A stretch of DNA of 64,000 bases, from contig JAJOZX010012292.1 in assembly GCA_023014485.1 (NCBI GenBank), positions 1-64,000 on the forward strand. Reading direction: 5' to 3'. A program made the translations under genes and the position numbers. Under the pieces are notes generated by a model. The model did no database searches. It was not told the origin of the DNA and saw nothing but the letters and a program-made list of their open reading frames with translations. Positions 21,180 to 32,399 of the stretch are shown here, in pieces; within the stretch, counting starts at the first letter, position 1, and each line of letters opens with the position of its first letter. Origin of the DNA: Bathynomus jamesi (lineage: Eukaryota > Arthropoda > Malacostraca > Isopoda > Cirolanidae).

Positions 21180-21950
21180 TGCCTGACGACGCTGGTGCCA
21201 TCTCCCACTTGAGCGTAAAGCTCCCCGTCTTCTGGCCGGGTGATCCATTTATTTGGTTCCACCAATGGAATCACAATTCAACTTGGGAAGGATCACCGCT
21301 AGCAGGACAAAATACGATCATGTTTTGTCCTCTCTACCAACGAGCATCATCTCTGAAGTCCGTGACGTCATCGTGTGTACTTCCACGAGTGAGGACCCAT
21401 ACAACGATCTGAAGTCTGCCATCCTGTGCCGCACCACTGTCTCCGAGCGTGAGAAACTACATCAGTTAATCTCAAAAGAAGAACTTGGAGACCGTAAGCC
21501 CACTCAAATGCTGAGGCTATGCAGTGCGCTCTAGGCGAACGCGCACAAACCTTCGATAAGGACATCTTTAGACAGTTGTTCTTGCAGAAACTTCCTCCAT
21601 CAGCTCAGCGTGTCTTGGCCACTATGGATCCTGCTACTCCAGTTGATAAACTAGCAGAAACTGCCGACAAAGTAGTGGAGATTGACACGCTCCGGTCAAC
21701 AACGTGAAACACACATCGGAACTGGAGTTGAAAGTGGAAGAGTTAAGTCAACAACTCAACCACGTTTGTTCTCTGCTACAAAATCAACGGCAAAGAAGCC
21801 ATTCTCGGTCAAGATTTACGAAGAGGCATCGTTCGAGTTCCGGGAAGATCTGCTTCTACCACTCGAAATTTGGAAAGAAGGCTAGGAAGTGCATCTCCCC
21901 TTGCAATTTTCGTCGGAAAACCCCAGCAGCGAGTCCTAATGGCGTCTAGT
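21180..21950 (+). pseudogene. gag-like region of the Gypsy element, with frameshifts
   Basis: ATG at 21180. The product starts MPDDAGAISHLSVKLPVFWP with WFHQ, changes frame near 21265-21275, and continues through SLPTSIISEVRDVIV, LISKEELGDRKPTQMLRL, a second shift near 21530, FLQKLPPSAQRVLATMD and a basic stretch RSHSRSRFTKRHRSSS. It then reaches CFYHSKFGKKARKCISPC, a modified zinc-knuckle-like cluster. Gag would form the particle and bind the element RNA. At least three frames are needed to read it, so this copy yields no full protein as written. Confidence 0.75.
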
Positions 21951-23700
21951 ACTCGCACTGCCACCTGTTATTCATAAAGGACAGGAACTCTGGTGTCAAT
22001 TTCTTGGTTGATACCGGAGCGTCAGTCATGTATTCCCTCAAAAATCTGGTCATACGCACTCGGAATCTCCGCCTCTATACGCTGCTAACGGTTCACGCAT
22101 ACCCACGTACGGTACTCAGTCGCGTGAACTAAACTTGGGCCTTCACCGACCTTCAAGTGGATTTTCATCTGTGCTCAAGTGCAGCATCCCATAATCGGCG
22201 CTGACTTCCTCCAGCATTTCAAACTCCTGGTGGATCTTGACAAGCGACGCTTATGCGACCAGGCCACACTGCTTCTGTTCTTGCCAAACAGGTTGCCCTT
22301 CCGGACGCCTCGAACTCTGCACTTTCCCTCGTTCCCCCTAATTCCATGTACCAGTGCCTTTTCCAGCGATATCCAGGAATTCTTCAACCAATGCAGATGG
22401 GTGATACCATTAAGCACACCATTACCCATCACATTACAACAAAAGGTCCCCCTGTGTTTTGCAAAACCCAGACGTCTTGCCCCGGACAAACTGAAAGCTG
22501 CCAAATCGGAATTCCAGCTTATGCTGGATCTTGGGATAATAAGACCTTCCAAAAGCAGTTGGTCCTCTCCCCTACACCTGGTCCAGAAGAAGTCAGGAGA
22601 CTGGAGACCATGTGGGATTACCGATTTTTGAATTCACACCATCCCGGACCGATATCCGGTACCAAATGTCCAAGACTTTACTTCTCTTCTCCACGGCAAA
22701 TCTATCTTCAGTAAAATAGATCTCGTTAAGGCTTTCCACCACATTCCCGTAGAGCCTTCGGATATTCCCAAGACTGCAGTTTGTACACATTTGGGTTATT
22801 CGAATTTTGAAGATGCCGTTCGGGCTACGGAATGCTGCGCAAACCTTTCAGAGGTTTATAGATGAGGTCACCAGAGGCTTAGACTTTGTTTATGCCTACA
22901 TCATGATTTGCTTGTGGCCAGCTCAACGGAAGAGGAACATAAGGAACATCTTTCACTCCTTTTTCAACGCTTAGAACAATACGGTGTTACTATAATGCAT
23001 CTAAGTGTGTGTTTGCACAGCCAACCTTGGAATTTCTTGGTCACACGATTTCGCAGCACGGAATTACCCCCTTCAGGACAAGTGTGAAGTGATAAAAAAT
23101 TACCCTATGCCAAATAATCAGCGTGAGTTACGTCGGTTTCTAGGTTTGGTAAATTATTACCACAAGTTCATTAAAAACTGTGCTAGTGTTCTTGCTCCTC
23201 TACACGCTATGATCACACACAAACGCAAGGTAACGAAATTGTTATGGTGTAGCGATAGTTTACAGGCGTTCGACAATGCCAAAAATGCTATCAATAGTGC
23301 ATTGTCTCTGTCATTTCCTATCAGTAATGCCCCCTAACTCTGACGGTTGATGCATCAGATGTTGCGATCGGTGGAGTGTTGGAACAAACCATTAACGGTC
23401 AACAAGCACCCATCGCGTTTTACTCGAACAAGCTGCAGCCAGCCCAAAACGCGTTATAGTGCTTTCGGACGTGAACTTCTTGCTATTTACTTAAACGTGA
23501 AGCATTTTCAACATTTTCCTTGAAGGCCGAGAGTTTTGTGTTTTTACCGACCACAAACCTTTGGTCACTGTCTTCAATAAAAACAGCTGTAACCACTCTC
23601 CCAGAGTCATCAGGCAACTTGATTATATCTCGCAATTTACCACAGATATCGCCACATCAAAGGTGTCTTGAACACTCCAGCGGATGCACTTTCAAGAATA
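21951..23700 (+). pseudogene. pol part 1 of the Gypsy element: protease, reverse transcriptase, RNase H
   Basis: The protease motif FLVDTGASV lies at about 22001-22027. IIGADFLQHFKLLVDLDKRR (near 22190) is typical of the segment following the protease. RT motifs follow: LDLGIIRPSKSSWSSPLHLV near 22530, IFSKIDLVKAFHHIPV near 22695 and MPFGLRNAAQTFQRF near 22812. Just after YAYI (near 22893) the catalytic Asp-Asp codons are displaced by loss of one base, leaving the readable frame as IMICL. RFLGLVNYYHKFIKN is near 23130. RNase H begins LTVDASDVAIGGVLEQ near 23339. Frame changes are frequent. The break at the active site alone would inactivate the enzyme, unless it is a sequencing error. Confidence 0.8.
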
Positions 23701-24880
23701 GAGATTACTTCTGTACCCTCAGCTCTACACTGTGGAATGCTATTGCACAGGATCAAGATAAGGATACGGAACTACAAGAACTGCTCAGAGAAGACTCCAC
23801 TCACTCACTTTCCCTCAAGAAAATGAGTATGCAGGATTGTCTGTGCCCCTCTATTGCGACGTATCAACAGCTGCTATTCGCCCATATGTCCCTCCATGTC
23901 ACAGACAAGCAGTCTTCATGGATCTTCATAAGCCCTCCCATCCTGGTATCCGTGCTTCGCAACACCTGGTTACCTCTCGCTTTGTTTGGCCCTCGATGCG
24001 AAGGATGTCAAACATGGACCAAAACGTGCCTTGCCTGCCAGCGTGCCAAAGTCCAAAGGCACACCAGGTCCCCCTTTGACGCATTTCCGCCCCCATCCCA
24101 GCGATTTGAGGTAATTCATGTAGACATTGTTGGCCCTCTTCCAGTGATTCAAGGCCAACGTTATCTGCTCACCTGTCTCGACCGCTTTTCCAGATGGCCT
24201 GAAGCCATCCCACTTCCTGATATCCAAGCGGACACTGTTGCAAGAGCCTTTCTTCATGGATGGGTATCAAGATTTGGATTGCCGACAAAAGTCATCACTG
24301 ACCAAGGTCGCCAATTTGAGTCTTCGCTTTGGAAGAAGTTTACCAGCTTGTTGGGTACAGTACATGCGCATACCTGTGCGTATCATCCGCAAGCTAACGG
24401 CCTCGTCGAACGCTTCCATCGCCAGCTGAAGTCATCCCTTTGTGTCACGAAGACTCCCATTGGATGGATAAGCTTCCACTCGTGTTGCTTGGTATTCGCT
24501 CTGCATTTAAGAGTGATCTGAAGACTACAGCGGCTGAACTAGTCTATGGAACAACACTGCGGCTACCAGGTGGCTACTTCACTGCAGGGGATAAGTCATG
24601 CGATCCTACGGAATTCGCTCAAACACTTTCCTCTCACATGCAGTCCCTTCAGCCTGTTCCCCTCGATGACTAGCCAACAGAACATCTTGTTTCCCAGCCC
24701 TCCAGTCTTGCACCCACGTTTTCGTTCGTGTACCTCTCCCAAAACGGCCTCTCCAATGTCCATATGACGGACCCTATGAAGTTCTCCGACGTACGCGCAA
24801 ATCATTTCTCATCCAGCGCGGTTCCAAGGTCGACAAGGTTTCTATCGATCGTCTTAAGCCTGCGTTTTTGAATCAACCTT
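23701..24880 (+). pseudogene. pol part 2: integrase of the Gypsy element
   Basis: A long frame at 23520-24521 covers the integrase core. The HHCC-type zinc region is split over two frames (HPGIR near 23940, TCLACQRAK near 24030). The catalytic core starts FEVIHVDIVGPLPVIQGQRY near 24110 (first Asp), ITDQGRQFESS near 24293 (second Asp) and HPQANGLVERFHRQLKSS near 24388 (Glu). The D, D and E positions are all present. The C-terminal segment continues in other frames to a stop at about 24880. Integrase inserts the cDNA into host DNA. This is the best-preserved enzyme of the element. Confidence 0.85.
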
Positions 24881-24953
24881 AAGTGAGGTACAAGTAGCTA
24901 CCAAAAAGGTTCAGCGGAAATCTGTGTCGTTCGGAACTCTTTGAACTTCCTCT

Positions 24954-24967
24954 CTGGTGGGGGAGTG
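24954..24967 (+). promoter_or_regulatory. Polypurine tract before the 3' LTR
   Basis: A purine-rich run (GGTGGGGGAGTG) ends exactly at the 3' LTR start, the expected primer site for plus-strand DNA synthesis. Confidence 0.7.
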
Positions 24968-25433
24968 TGTAGTGAATACTCTTATTTTAGTTTCAAGATA
25001 AATGTTAATTTTACCGTCTTGAATTTCGGAATAGTATAAATTCATTTTAAATTAGTTACCCCCATTATAATTCAATTGTGAACCACATTAATACTAATTT
25101 TATGTATACTATATTATTTTATTGTATGTAAACATAATAATTATATATCACAATTGTCAGTTATCATTTATATTCAAATATTTATTTTAATCTAATGCCA
25201 TGTCCATTTTGCAAATAAATAATAGAAAACCAAAGGTTATATTTTCCACTTTTGGTACTTCGCAGTTTTCGCCTAACGGACTCAATACGGCTAGTGAGAT
25301 AATCACTGGTTGGCACTTAACTAGCGGCAGTGCTTATGGCTACATCATCCAGGTTAACCTATACCGGATAGATGCGCTACGGTCCCAAGCCGTAGCTTGC
25401 CTAGGCCGACGACGACAACGACATAAACCAACA
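24968..25433 (+). repeat. 3' LTR
   Basis: 466 bp, TG...CA ends, matching the 5' LTR apart from five single-base indels. Followed directly by the AGTG target duplication. Confidence 0.92.
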
Positions 25434-25709
25434 AGTGTAATGAAAGAAAAGTAGAAAATCTAGGAAAGAATGTTAAAAATTCAGACTAGCAGTGTTTGAA
25501 AGTTGTTGTTGTAGCGAGTTCTACAAAGAATACGAGAGGAATGCTAAGCGAATGGTAAAAAAAAAAAAAGTTAGAGATTAATTAGATGAGACTTGGGAAG
25601 GCAGGTGAATGAGCAGTATGTGTAGAATAAAAGTTGTTCTGGAAACAATAGAGAAAGCTTAAACGAACAGTATGCCAGCTGAAGAAAGACAGCAGAAATT
25701 GATAGGATA

Positions 25710-25973
25710 TGTAACCTTGGTTTTGCTTGCGGTTGAATTATTTATTCGGACGAAGGTCAAGCTTGTCACTCCCTTAGACCTACAGTTTACGTGAATCCAA
25801 ACCACGCCCCCCAGCAGCCCAAGCTTACCCATGACCAATTTATCTACCAACATTTTTTGTGTAGAAGATGAACAGCTGGGTTTTGCTGCCGGCGCCGCCT
25901 GCCGTCACCGAGTCTGGATCCCGGGCCGATGGATTCGTAGTCAGCGACGTAACCACTACACCACCGAGCCGCA
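25710..25973 (-). mobile_element. tRNA-derived SINE (family T), minus strand
   Basis: On the minus strand it starts GCTCGGTGGTGTAGTGGTTA, a tRNA-like pol III box A, then GTCGCTGACTACGAATCCATC and GCAGCAAAACCCAGCTGTTC. A body with TTGGTAGATAAATTGGTCAT and a tail with GCGTGGTTTGGATTCACGTA, TGACAAGCTTGACCTTCGTC and GCAAAACCAAGGTTAC follow. The same order appears at 43109-43455, and the tail at 55610-55735, which defines a SINE family. No coding capacity. Mobility would depend on a LINE. Confidence 0.75.
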
Positions 25974-26149
25974 TGCCTGGTGTGAAATGTAGTGAAATGA
26001 TTACATGTGGAGATAAAACGGTATTTGAACGGCTGTGAAAGATACACCAAAATGCGTGGGAAAGTGGGTATGTTTCGGTAATTGGACAAAAGTTGTAATT
26101 ATACCAGTGTAAAAACGAAGCTAAAGAAAAACGGTGTTACCCGCTGAGC

Positions 26150-26790
26150 TGCGGGTGATGGATTATGCGGACATGTGTGAAAGGAGAGTGAATGTAAATA
26201 AAAGTAAAGTCTTGTCGTGAGGAGAAAGTCGGCATTTGAGTTGTGATGAATGGAGAAAATATAGAGTTTGTGAAAGAATTTTATATTTGGGGTGTTTGAT
26301 TGACAAAAGATGTGTAAGTATAGTGGAAATTGAAAGTAGAATGAAGCGGGGCAAATACTTCATGGGCGCCAATAAAAACTCGGTAGGAGGGAAATGCTCG
26401 AGTGTAAATACAGTTAAGGATTTACCTAAGGTGTATTGGTGCAGCAGTGATATATAGATGCGAGACACTTTGGCACGATAGTTTATCGTCAGAAAGTGAA
26501 CACCTTTCGGAAGTACGATTGATCTTTTAAAAAAAAATTTTTAGGAAAGGTGAGTGTAGGTGAGAATACAACGTTTGGTATGGTCATGTGGATGAATGAA
26601 TAATGAACGAGTTGTGAAAGAAGTGTACAATAGAGAGTGCGTGGTGTGTAAAGAAGGGAAGACAGTATAAAAGATGAACAAGATGAAATTAGTAAATAAA
26701 TAAACGGAGAATTGATATAAATGTGGCGTAAGAGTCATTGAGAAAGGAGATGAATGGAAACGGTTCGTGAAATGTATAAATGGAGTCGCT
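26150..26790 (+). pseudogene. LINE relic: reverse-transcriptase C-terminal region (RTE-like style)
   Basis: Scattered plus-strand frames read MDYADMCERRVNVNKSKVL near 26158-26215, then YLGCLIDKRC near 26289, GHVDE near 26582, MNERVVKEVYNRECVV near 26602 and DEWKRFVKCINGVAG near 26750. These match the order of motifs downstream of the RT palm in a class of crustacean LINEs (..CERR.LKVNVNKSKV.., ..YLG.. and ..GHVERM..). Several stops and indels make it old. No N-terminal RT motif or endonuclease is nearby. The assignment rests on remembered motif patterns. Confidence 0.5.
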
Positions 26791-27877
26791 GGTCTCGCCT
26801 GACTACCACTGGAGGTTTACCCTACCCCTCCCCCAATAACCCTTTTCGTGAAAGATAACAACACTCACTGGATGCCTAAGGTTAGGAATGGTATCTTATT
26901 CCTGCATGGTGATTTCTATATTCCACATGGTTGGTGTAAGTGATTTGAAGTGTCTTTGTTCCCGAGTTCGGGGCGTGCCCTCATCCCATAAAAACTCGAT
27001 AAAGGTTCTTAGACGAAACAGAATTATTTATGAACCAGTAACTGTTGGAATTCTCGCAAATGTATTGATTCAGAAACCCGAAACTAATCAAATTGATATG
27101 TCAACTCGGGGTCTCCTCATTTTCATTATCTCATAATGAAAACAAAGTTCCCGACAATGTTATAAACATTATTACTGGAGGCAGCAGTAGATCTACTTCA
27201 GAATGTAATATTGCCAACTTAAGTTTATACTTGAACAAAAAAAAAAAATAAAATTAACTTTAAATTTACTGTAAATAAAACTACTCATTTTCCACTAATG
27301 ATTTTATTTATCTTACGTTGATTCTCTTAATCTTATTCGCCATACTAAAATTATCAAACGAATACTCGTAATATAATATTAATAATAAAAAACGTAATCT
27401 TCACAAATATTAAATCTCCCCCACCACCACCCGTCACCCTATCCCCTCCCCAAAATATTTTTAATTTGAAATGAAAACTAAATCTACCTCTCTCTCTCAA
27501 TATCTGGCCCGAGACAATAAAACAAGAGCGATCTGCGTCCTCGAGACAGTAGACTAGATGAAATGGATAAATATAATAAAAATGTCCCTTATTTATCTCT
27601 CCATGGGTATAACGAAGCTAAATAAATAAACAGAGAAGAGCTATTTGTACTTAAGAAGTCATCCCATCTTCGATTCATTTCAAAGATCAAACATCAAATA
27701 CTTTATTACAATTTTACTAGAGGTCTCCTGTTTCAATTTTCTCATAAATTCCCCATGATCTTGTTCAGTTTTTCTGTATAACTTTTTTTCTGTCAATTTT
27801 TTCGTTTTTAATTATTAGAAATGTATTTAATTTCGCGAAACCTTTATTTATTCTTCCAGTATGCGTGTATTTGAATA
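26791..27877. other. No recognisable gene
   Basis: AT-rich DNA with short A-runs and a C-rich patch near 27417-27450. One frame at 26888-27136 has no motif I recognise. Confidence 0.5.
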
Positions 27878-28099
27878 CAGGATGGCCCATAAGTCCCAAT
27901 CGGTTATAATTAAAGCGAAAATGCATCTAGCGGAGCTCACACTAACGTAATCGATTACTAAGGAAAGACTATTTGTCGACATGGTTATATTTTCCACTTT
28001 GAATAATTAGTAAATATTTCTAAACTTATTATAAACTTTGTTTGATTTTTTTGTATTGTGGCTTTAATTATAACCGATTGGGACTTATGGTCAACCCTG
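27878..28099. mobile_element. Mariner-type MITE, ~40-bp TIRs
   Basis: A 222-bp unit with inverted ends: left CAGGATGGCCCATAAGTCCC then AATCGGTTATAATTAAAGC, right the complement starting CAGGGTTGACCATAAGTCCC. TA lies on both outer sides. Its ends resemble the CAGGGTG/CCCATAAGT termini of other elements here, but the interior is unrelated. Confidence 0.85.
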
Positions 28100-28119
28100 T
28101 ATAAGGAAAAAGGTCACTT

Positions 28120-28121
<2 letters not shown>

Positions 28122-28154
<33 letters not shown>
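28122..28154. repeat. (CA)n microsatellite
   Basis: About 16 CA units shortly after the MITE end. Confidence 0.95.
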
Positions 28155-28157
<3 letters not shown>

Positions 28158-28890
28158 CTGATTATAGGCATTCTAAAGCGTAATGTAAAATTGAAGAAAA
28201 ACTAGATTTTCCCAAATGCGATTTGTTTTTGTTTTTAGTAAGCCACTATTCACCTATCAACTCACCCAAATCATCAGTGAAAAAGTGGGCTATACCGAGT
28301 TAGGCATTCTTCTTTGATCCAAGGAAATATGTTCCTACAGATCTAGTTCGTCCGCAGGGACATTAGCCCTTTACCGCACGAATTTTTTGTAGTGTTAAGT
28401 TATGAATGCGTGTATTTGACAGGTTACAAATTCGTCCGTTTATGCAGTAAAGTGTTAAATGTCCAGATTTAACGTGACAAACGAGAATCGCTATCTCTGC
28501 TGTGTACCTCTTCACTGACGTAAATTCAGTCTCGTATAGACTTCGTTATTTGACGATGCTTTCAAGCCTATTTCAATACAAACCAAACAGCTGTAACAAC
28601 ATTGTAATATGAATGTATTCATCTGTCCTCGATTTAACCCAATGAAATTATTTTTACACGCAAAAATATGAAGGCTAACGTTTTGCTATAATCGTTTTAA
28701 CTTCTTCAAGTGCCCTGAAGAAATTACATCGGGTGATTACGAATGATCTTCCCGATTTTAAACATTTATTATGAAAAAACTAACAAAGCTACAGCGAAAA
28801 GCAAGATATGCAAATAAAGAAAGAACTCAAAAAGTTTTATTTACAAGCTATTGTAGTTCAATATGAGCTTCTTTTGTGGCTTCTTTTGAA
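28155..28890. other. No recognisable gene
   Basis: Mixed-composition DNA without a convincing frame. 28740-28860 may be the 5' part of the transposase relic that follows, but I cannot read a product there. Confidence 0.45.
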
Positions 28891-28904
28891 GTTACAACAT
28901 TCCT

Positions 28905-29036
28905 GAATGAGCAATTGTCTGATCGTTGGATCGGGTGTGGGGGGCCCATTCATTGGCCGGCTCGTTCGCCCGATCTACTGTAACTCCCTTTGACGTCTTC
29001 CTCTGGGACTATGTCAAAAATGAAGTTTTTGTTCCA
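28905..29036 (+). pseudogene. Transposase C-terminal fragment (DDE_3-type, Tc1/mariner superfamily)
   Basis: Plus-strand readings give NEQLSDRWIGCGGPIHWPAR then SPDL and, after a small shift, PFDVFLWDYVKNEVFVPP. This is the conserved C-terminal block RWIGRRGPVEWPARSPDLTPLDF.LWG also seen at 45.0 kb and 48.6 kb. The Asp of SPDL is a catalytic position. It is cut off by the (GT)n tract that begins at 29040. No terminal repeats could be placed. Confidence 0.65.
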
Positions 29037-29039
29037 CCA

Positions 29040-29088
29040 ATGTGTGTGTGTGTGTGTGTGTGTTGTGTGTGTGTGTGTGTGTGTGTTT
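29040..29088. repeat. (GT)n microsatellite
   Basis: (GT)n with a single TT break, about 24 units. It truncates the transposase relic to its left. Confidence 0.95.
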
Positions 29089-29586
29089 TCTCATCAGTAT
29101 AATGTCAATATAGGAAAAAACTTCATGTATGTATATGGTATTGAAAAGAGCCAAAGACTCCATTAAAGCGAATAAGAAATGAAAATTGAAATCGTCCCTT
29201 AAATAAAGGTTGCCAACGCAGATTAATCGAAAAGTTCCTAGATAAATTTTCGGATACCGCAAAATTTTTAAATTACATTTCCTGCTGTTTTCTTGCTGAT
29301 TTGAACTTTGTTCTTGTTCGGGGGGTGGGGTTGAGGGACTTAGTCGGGTGAGGGCTGGGGAAACCCGAGACAGACGCAATTTTAGGGGGTCCATGGACTG
29401 TTCTTTTATTATGATTTTCTTTATTACAAAATTTACCCGAGTCTTCCGTTTCAAATAAAGAAAATTTATAACGAAATTTATATAGCGAAAATAAATTACA
29501 CTAAATTAAGAATTTAATTGCTTCTTATGTCGTTAATGATTCAGATAAGAATTATAGACTCCAATTACTGTTTATTGGTAATATAC

Positions 29587-31068
29587 AGGGTGTCCCATAA
29601 GTCCGGTCTCGTAGGAAAATTTATTTTAAATTAAATTTGCAGAAGTAATGCGTTAGAACTAAAACAAATGTTTGAATTAAATTGAATAACCTTTATTAAT
29701 AAAATAAATAGTTGCTTTACAATAACAAATAATTGTGAAATTGGACTATTTATTTTATTTAATTTGGCCCTTAAGCTTTAGGCTTTACTGGGCTCTTAAT
29801 TAGAAATATGTAGTGAATTTTAACACTTCTTTTATTTTTACTTTCTTTTAATTGTCCGCTCTTTCTACTATTATCAATCAATCGTTTCGCTGTGTCCTAT
29901 ACGAATGCGGTAGACGGGTAAGCGTGGTCACTACTAAGATTTTGAACACCTAACTAGGACCAAACCACGCCCTGAACTGAATTGGGGCATCCTTCGTGCC
30001 TTCTGCCTCAGGAGTGTTACCAAATAGCATTTTACATATCTTAATTTCATTCAAAACACATTAAATTTCTTATTAATACACGATACTCTTATTAAACATT
30101 ATTATATTTCTTCTTAAAAACAATACACTTAATTTCATACAAAACATTATTAAATTTCTTATTAAACACTATAATATTCTTTATAAAAAAAATAAATCTC
30201 TTATTAAACACCATTGTATTCTCTATAAAAAAAATACACGACACTCGCCTCACCCCCTTCAAACTAAGTTTTCAATAGGAAAACTTAATTTCATTTACTT
30301 TAACAAATTTATTTATTCACTCAGTTCTTTCTTTTTTTCAACTTTAACAATTTTAAAAAAGTTAGAAGACAAGAAATCATTTAAATGACAAATTCCACAA
30401 ATTAGATATTTTGTATCATTTCATAAAAATCGAAATTTATATTCTACACAACATTTGCATAAAATAACATCTCGCACTAATGATAAATGTATAACCTGTA
30501 ACAAAGCTGTTACGTGAAAAATGTAGGATAATTTTCTTAAAATTGGTTACAACAAATTTCAAGTTCACAATCTATTCCAGCTATTTCTCATCAAAGATCG
30601 CTTTACATTCGGAAAAAATATTCATATAGTTACATAGTTACAATAGAAATTAAAAGAAAACGTTTATAAAACATACTGACCAGAGCGCACATACAAAACA
30701 AGAAAAAGAAAACAACTTTGGGCAATACTCGAACCCTTTCAATTATAATTTCACCAAATACTAATCAGTATACATCAATTTCTGGCCGTTGTTCAGATAG
30801 CCTTCCGCTGTTCAAGTTGATGTCTTGTTTTGGGGCCTTTTTTTTTTGTTGCAGGTAGAATAACGCGCAATGGCTAATATGGAAGTGAGTTACACTCGTG
30901 AGTAAAGGCCTCCATATTAGCCATTGTGTGTTGTTCTAGCTGCAACGAAAAAAAAGGTCCCAAACCAAGACATCAATTTGAACATTTGATTTAGTTCTAA
31001 CGTATTACTTTTGTAAATTTAATTTAAAATAAATTTTCCTATGAGACCCGACTTATGAGACACCCTGT
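29587..31068. mobile_element. Mariner-type MITE carrying a ~1.1-kb insertion and an internal fold-back
   Basis: Terminal repeats CAGGGTGTCCCATAAGTCCG / reverse complement at 31030-31068, same family as 10824-11052. The left arm stays homologous to the right arm for about 85 bases, to AAACAAATGTTTGAA near 29673. It is then interrupted until about 30815, where TTCAAGTTGATGTCTTG resumes. The right part is itself a hairpin: GATGTCTTG...GGCTAATATGG at 30820-30885 pairs with CCATATTAGCC...CAAGACATC at 30910-30974. Removing the inserted segment would leave a symmetric MITE of roughly 340 bp. The insert (29675-30815) is AT-rich with no recognised frame. Confidence 0.75.
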
Positions 31069-31089
31069 ATGTGAAAATGAAAAGAGAAT

Positions 31090-32130
31090 TTATATTAGAA
31101 AAAACCTTGCTTTAATTTCGCTTGTTCTAATGCTATCCGCAACAGAGAGGAGGCTTTCAGAAGGTACCGTCGCCATCCAACTTGTGACTCTCACTTAGCT
31201 TACATTTCTGCCCGGAGTCGTGTAAAATCTGTTCTTCGACTCACCAAAAATTCCTTCATCAGAAAAAAAATTTAAAATCTATATAATTCTAATTCTTCTA
31301 TCTCTTTCTGGCATTTAACCAGAAACCTCTCCAACAACTTTACTACTACTTCTCTCCCTCCTCTTTCCCATTCTGACGGCTTAGCTGCTGTCTCTTCTCC
31401 TGATAAAGCTGAACTCTCCTAAGAGGCTCTCGCCCGTGGTACCGAACCGTTTCTCGATTTTCCAGCCGAAGTGGCCGTCAACTTCCGCGCGTCCGTCTGT
31501 GTGCCTGATTCGACGCGACGCGAAAGCCAAACGTGATATTTATTTATTTCCACTTCGACGACGGGGTCCGGAGGGGCGCGGAGGCTCAAACTTTAGTCTC
31601 CAACTCAACCCTGGACGATTCTGGTGATGTTCCTCCATCTCCTCCCCTCTGACGTAATTATGTTTAAAATTAGAATCTCTTCCAAAGATGTTTTTTTCTG
31701 TCCCATCTGAAAGGCTTACGGTTCTGATGGTGTCCCTCCTGTTTTCAAGAACTGTGTTTCTGTGCTGACACCCTGACTAAGCAAACTCTTTCATCTTTGT
31801 CTTTCATCTGGTACTTTTCCTTCCTGCTGGAAGTTCGTTCTCATTCAGCCTGTCCCAAAGACTGCTCTCAACCCTCCAACTATCGTCCAATTGCTTTGAT
31901 TTCTTGCTTTTCTTAAGTCTTTTAATCTATCCTTAATAGGAAGAATCTTAAACACCCCTGTACTCAGTCTTCTTTCAGATTGTTAGTATGGGTTCCGCAA
32001 GGGAAGCTCTACTGGCGATCTTCATGCATATATATCTGATTCTTGGTCGCCCTCCTTTCGGGATTTCGATGGAACCTCTGCTATTCCGCTAGACATATCA
32101 AAAGCTTTTGATAACACGGATTGTGTAGTT
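31090..32130 (+). pseudogene. Jockey-like LINE relic (linker and RT N-terminus) with a GC-rich interruption
   Basis: Plus-strand readings: ACSNAIRNREEAFRRYRRHP-like near 31110-31165, DSHLAYISARSRVKSVLRLT, SDGLAAVSSPDKAEL near 31373, NSTLDDSGDVPPSPP near 31603, KAYGSDGVPPVFKN near 31710, CLSKLFHLCLSSGTFPSCWK near 31770, PSNYRPIALIS near 31876 and WVPQGKLYWRSS near 31988. These are linker and early RT motifs of a jockey-like element distinct from families A-C. Several stops occur, and the region downstream of 32110 is lost. An unrelated GC-rich segment (31419-31592) splits the linker. Confidence 0.65.
31419..31592. other. GC-rich segment of unknown origin inside the LINE relic
   Basis: About 175 bases with many CG dinucleotides (GCGCGTCCGTCTGTG, TTCGACGCGACGCGAAAG, GGAGGGGCGCGG), unlike the AT-rich surroundings. 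It lies exactly between the LINE codons for DKAEL and NSTLDDSG, so it was inserted into the element or captured with it. Composition suggests a fragment of rRNA-like or other structured-RNA DNA, but I could not match it to any rRNA from memory. No TIR seen. Confidence 0.45.
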
Positions 32131-32273
32131 TTATACAATGTTTAGACACCTACATATGGAGAGAAAACTAATCATCATTTTACGTATTTTTCCTTTTTTC
32201 CCATTCATTTTATGAAATTGCTTATAAAGAATAAACTTGATGGATGCTAAACCCAAATTCTCACTCCCGAACA

Positions 32274-32295
32274 AAAAAAAAAAAAAAAAAAAAAA
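32274..32295 (+). repeat. Poly-A tract
   Basis: About 22 consecutive A. It could be the tail of a retroposed sequence, but no matching body is recognisable directly upstream. Confidence 0.8.
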
Positions 32296-32399
32296 CCACC
32301 ACCTAATTCTGGACATAACATATTTGAGAACTTTTCCCAGTTTGAACTGTTTTATACATATGCTCGTATACTACAATAAATATGTGGTAGAACTCTGGA

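Larger units (their letters stand above)
20424..25433 (+). mobile_element. Gypsy-type (Metaviridae) LTR retrotransposon, full length, coding region frameshifted
   Basis: 5,010-bp element bounded by two near-identical LTRs and a 4-bp target duplication AGTG (20420-20423 and 25434-25437). Order: 5' LTR, primer-binding site, leader with tandem repeats, gag, protease, reverse transcriptase, RNase H, integrase, polypurine tract, 3' LTR. The order protease-RT-RNaseH-integrase defines Gypsy rather than Copia. Gag style suggests the Mag-like branch (from memory, not tested). LTRs differ only at five single-base indels and no substitutions, which points to a very recent insertion. The coding region nevertheless carries many single-base frame breaks. 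Confidence 0.9.

Noticed and set aside
29014..29454. 146-codon minus-strand open frame
   Set aside because: The centre is translated (GT)n/(CA)n and the rest has no motif; a by-product of the microsatellite.
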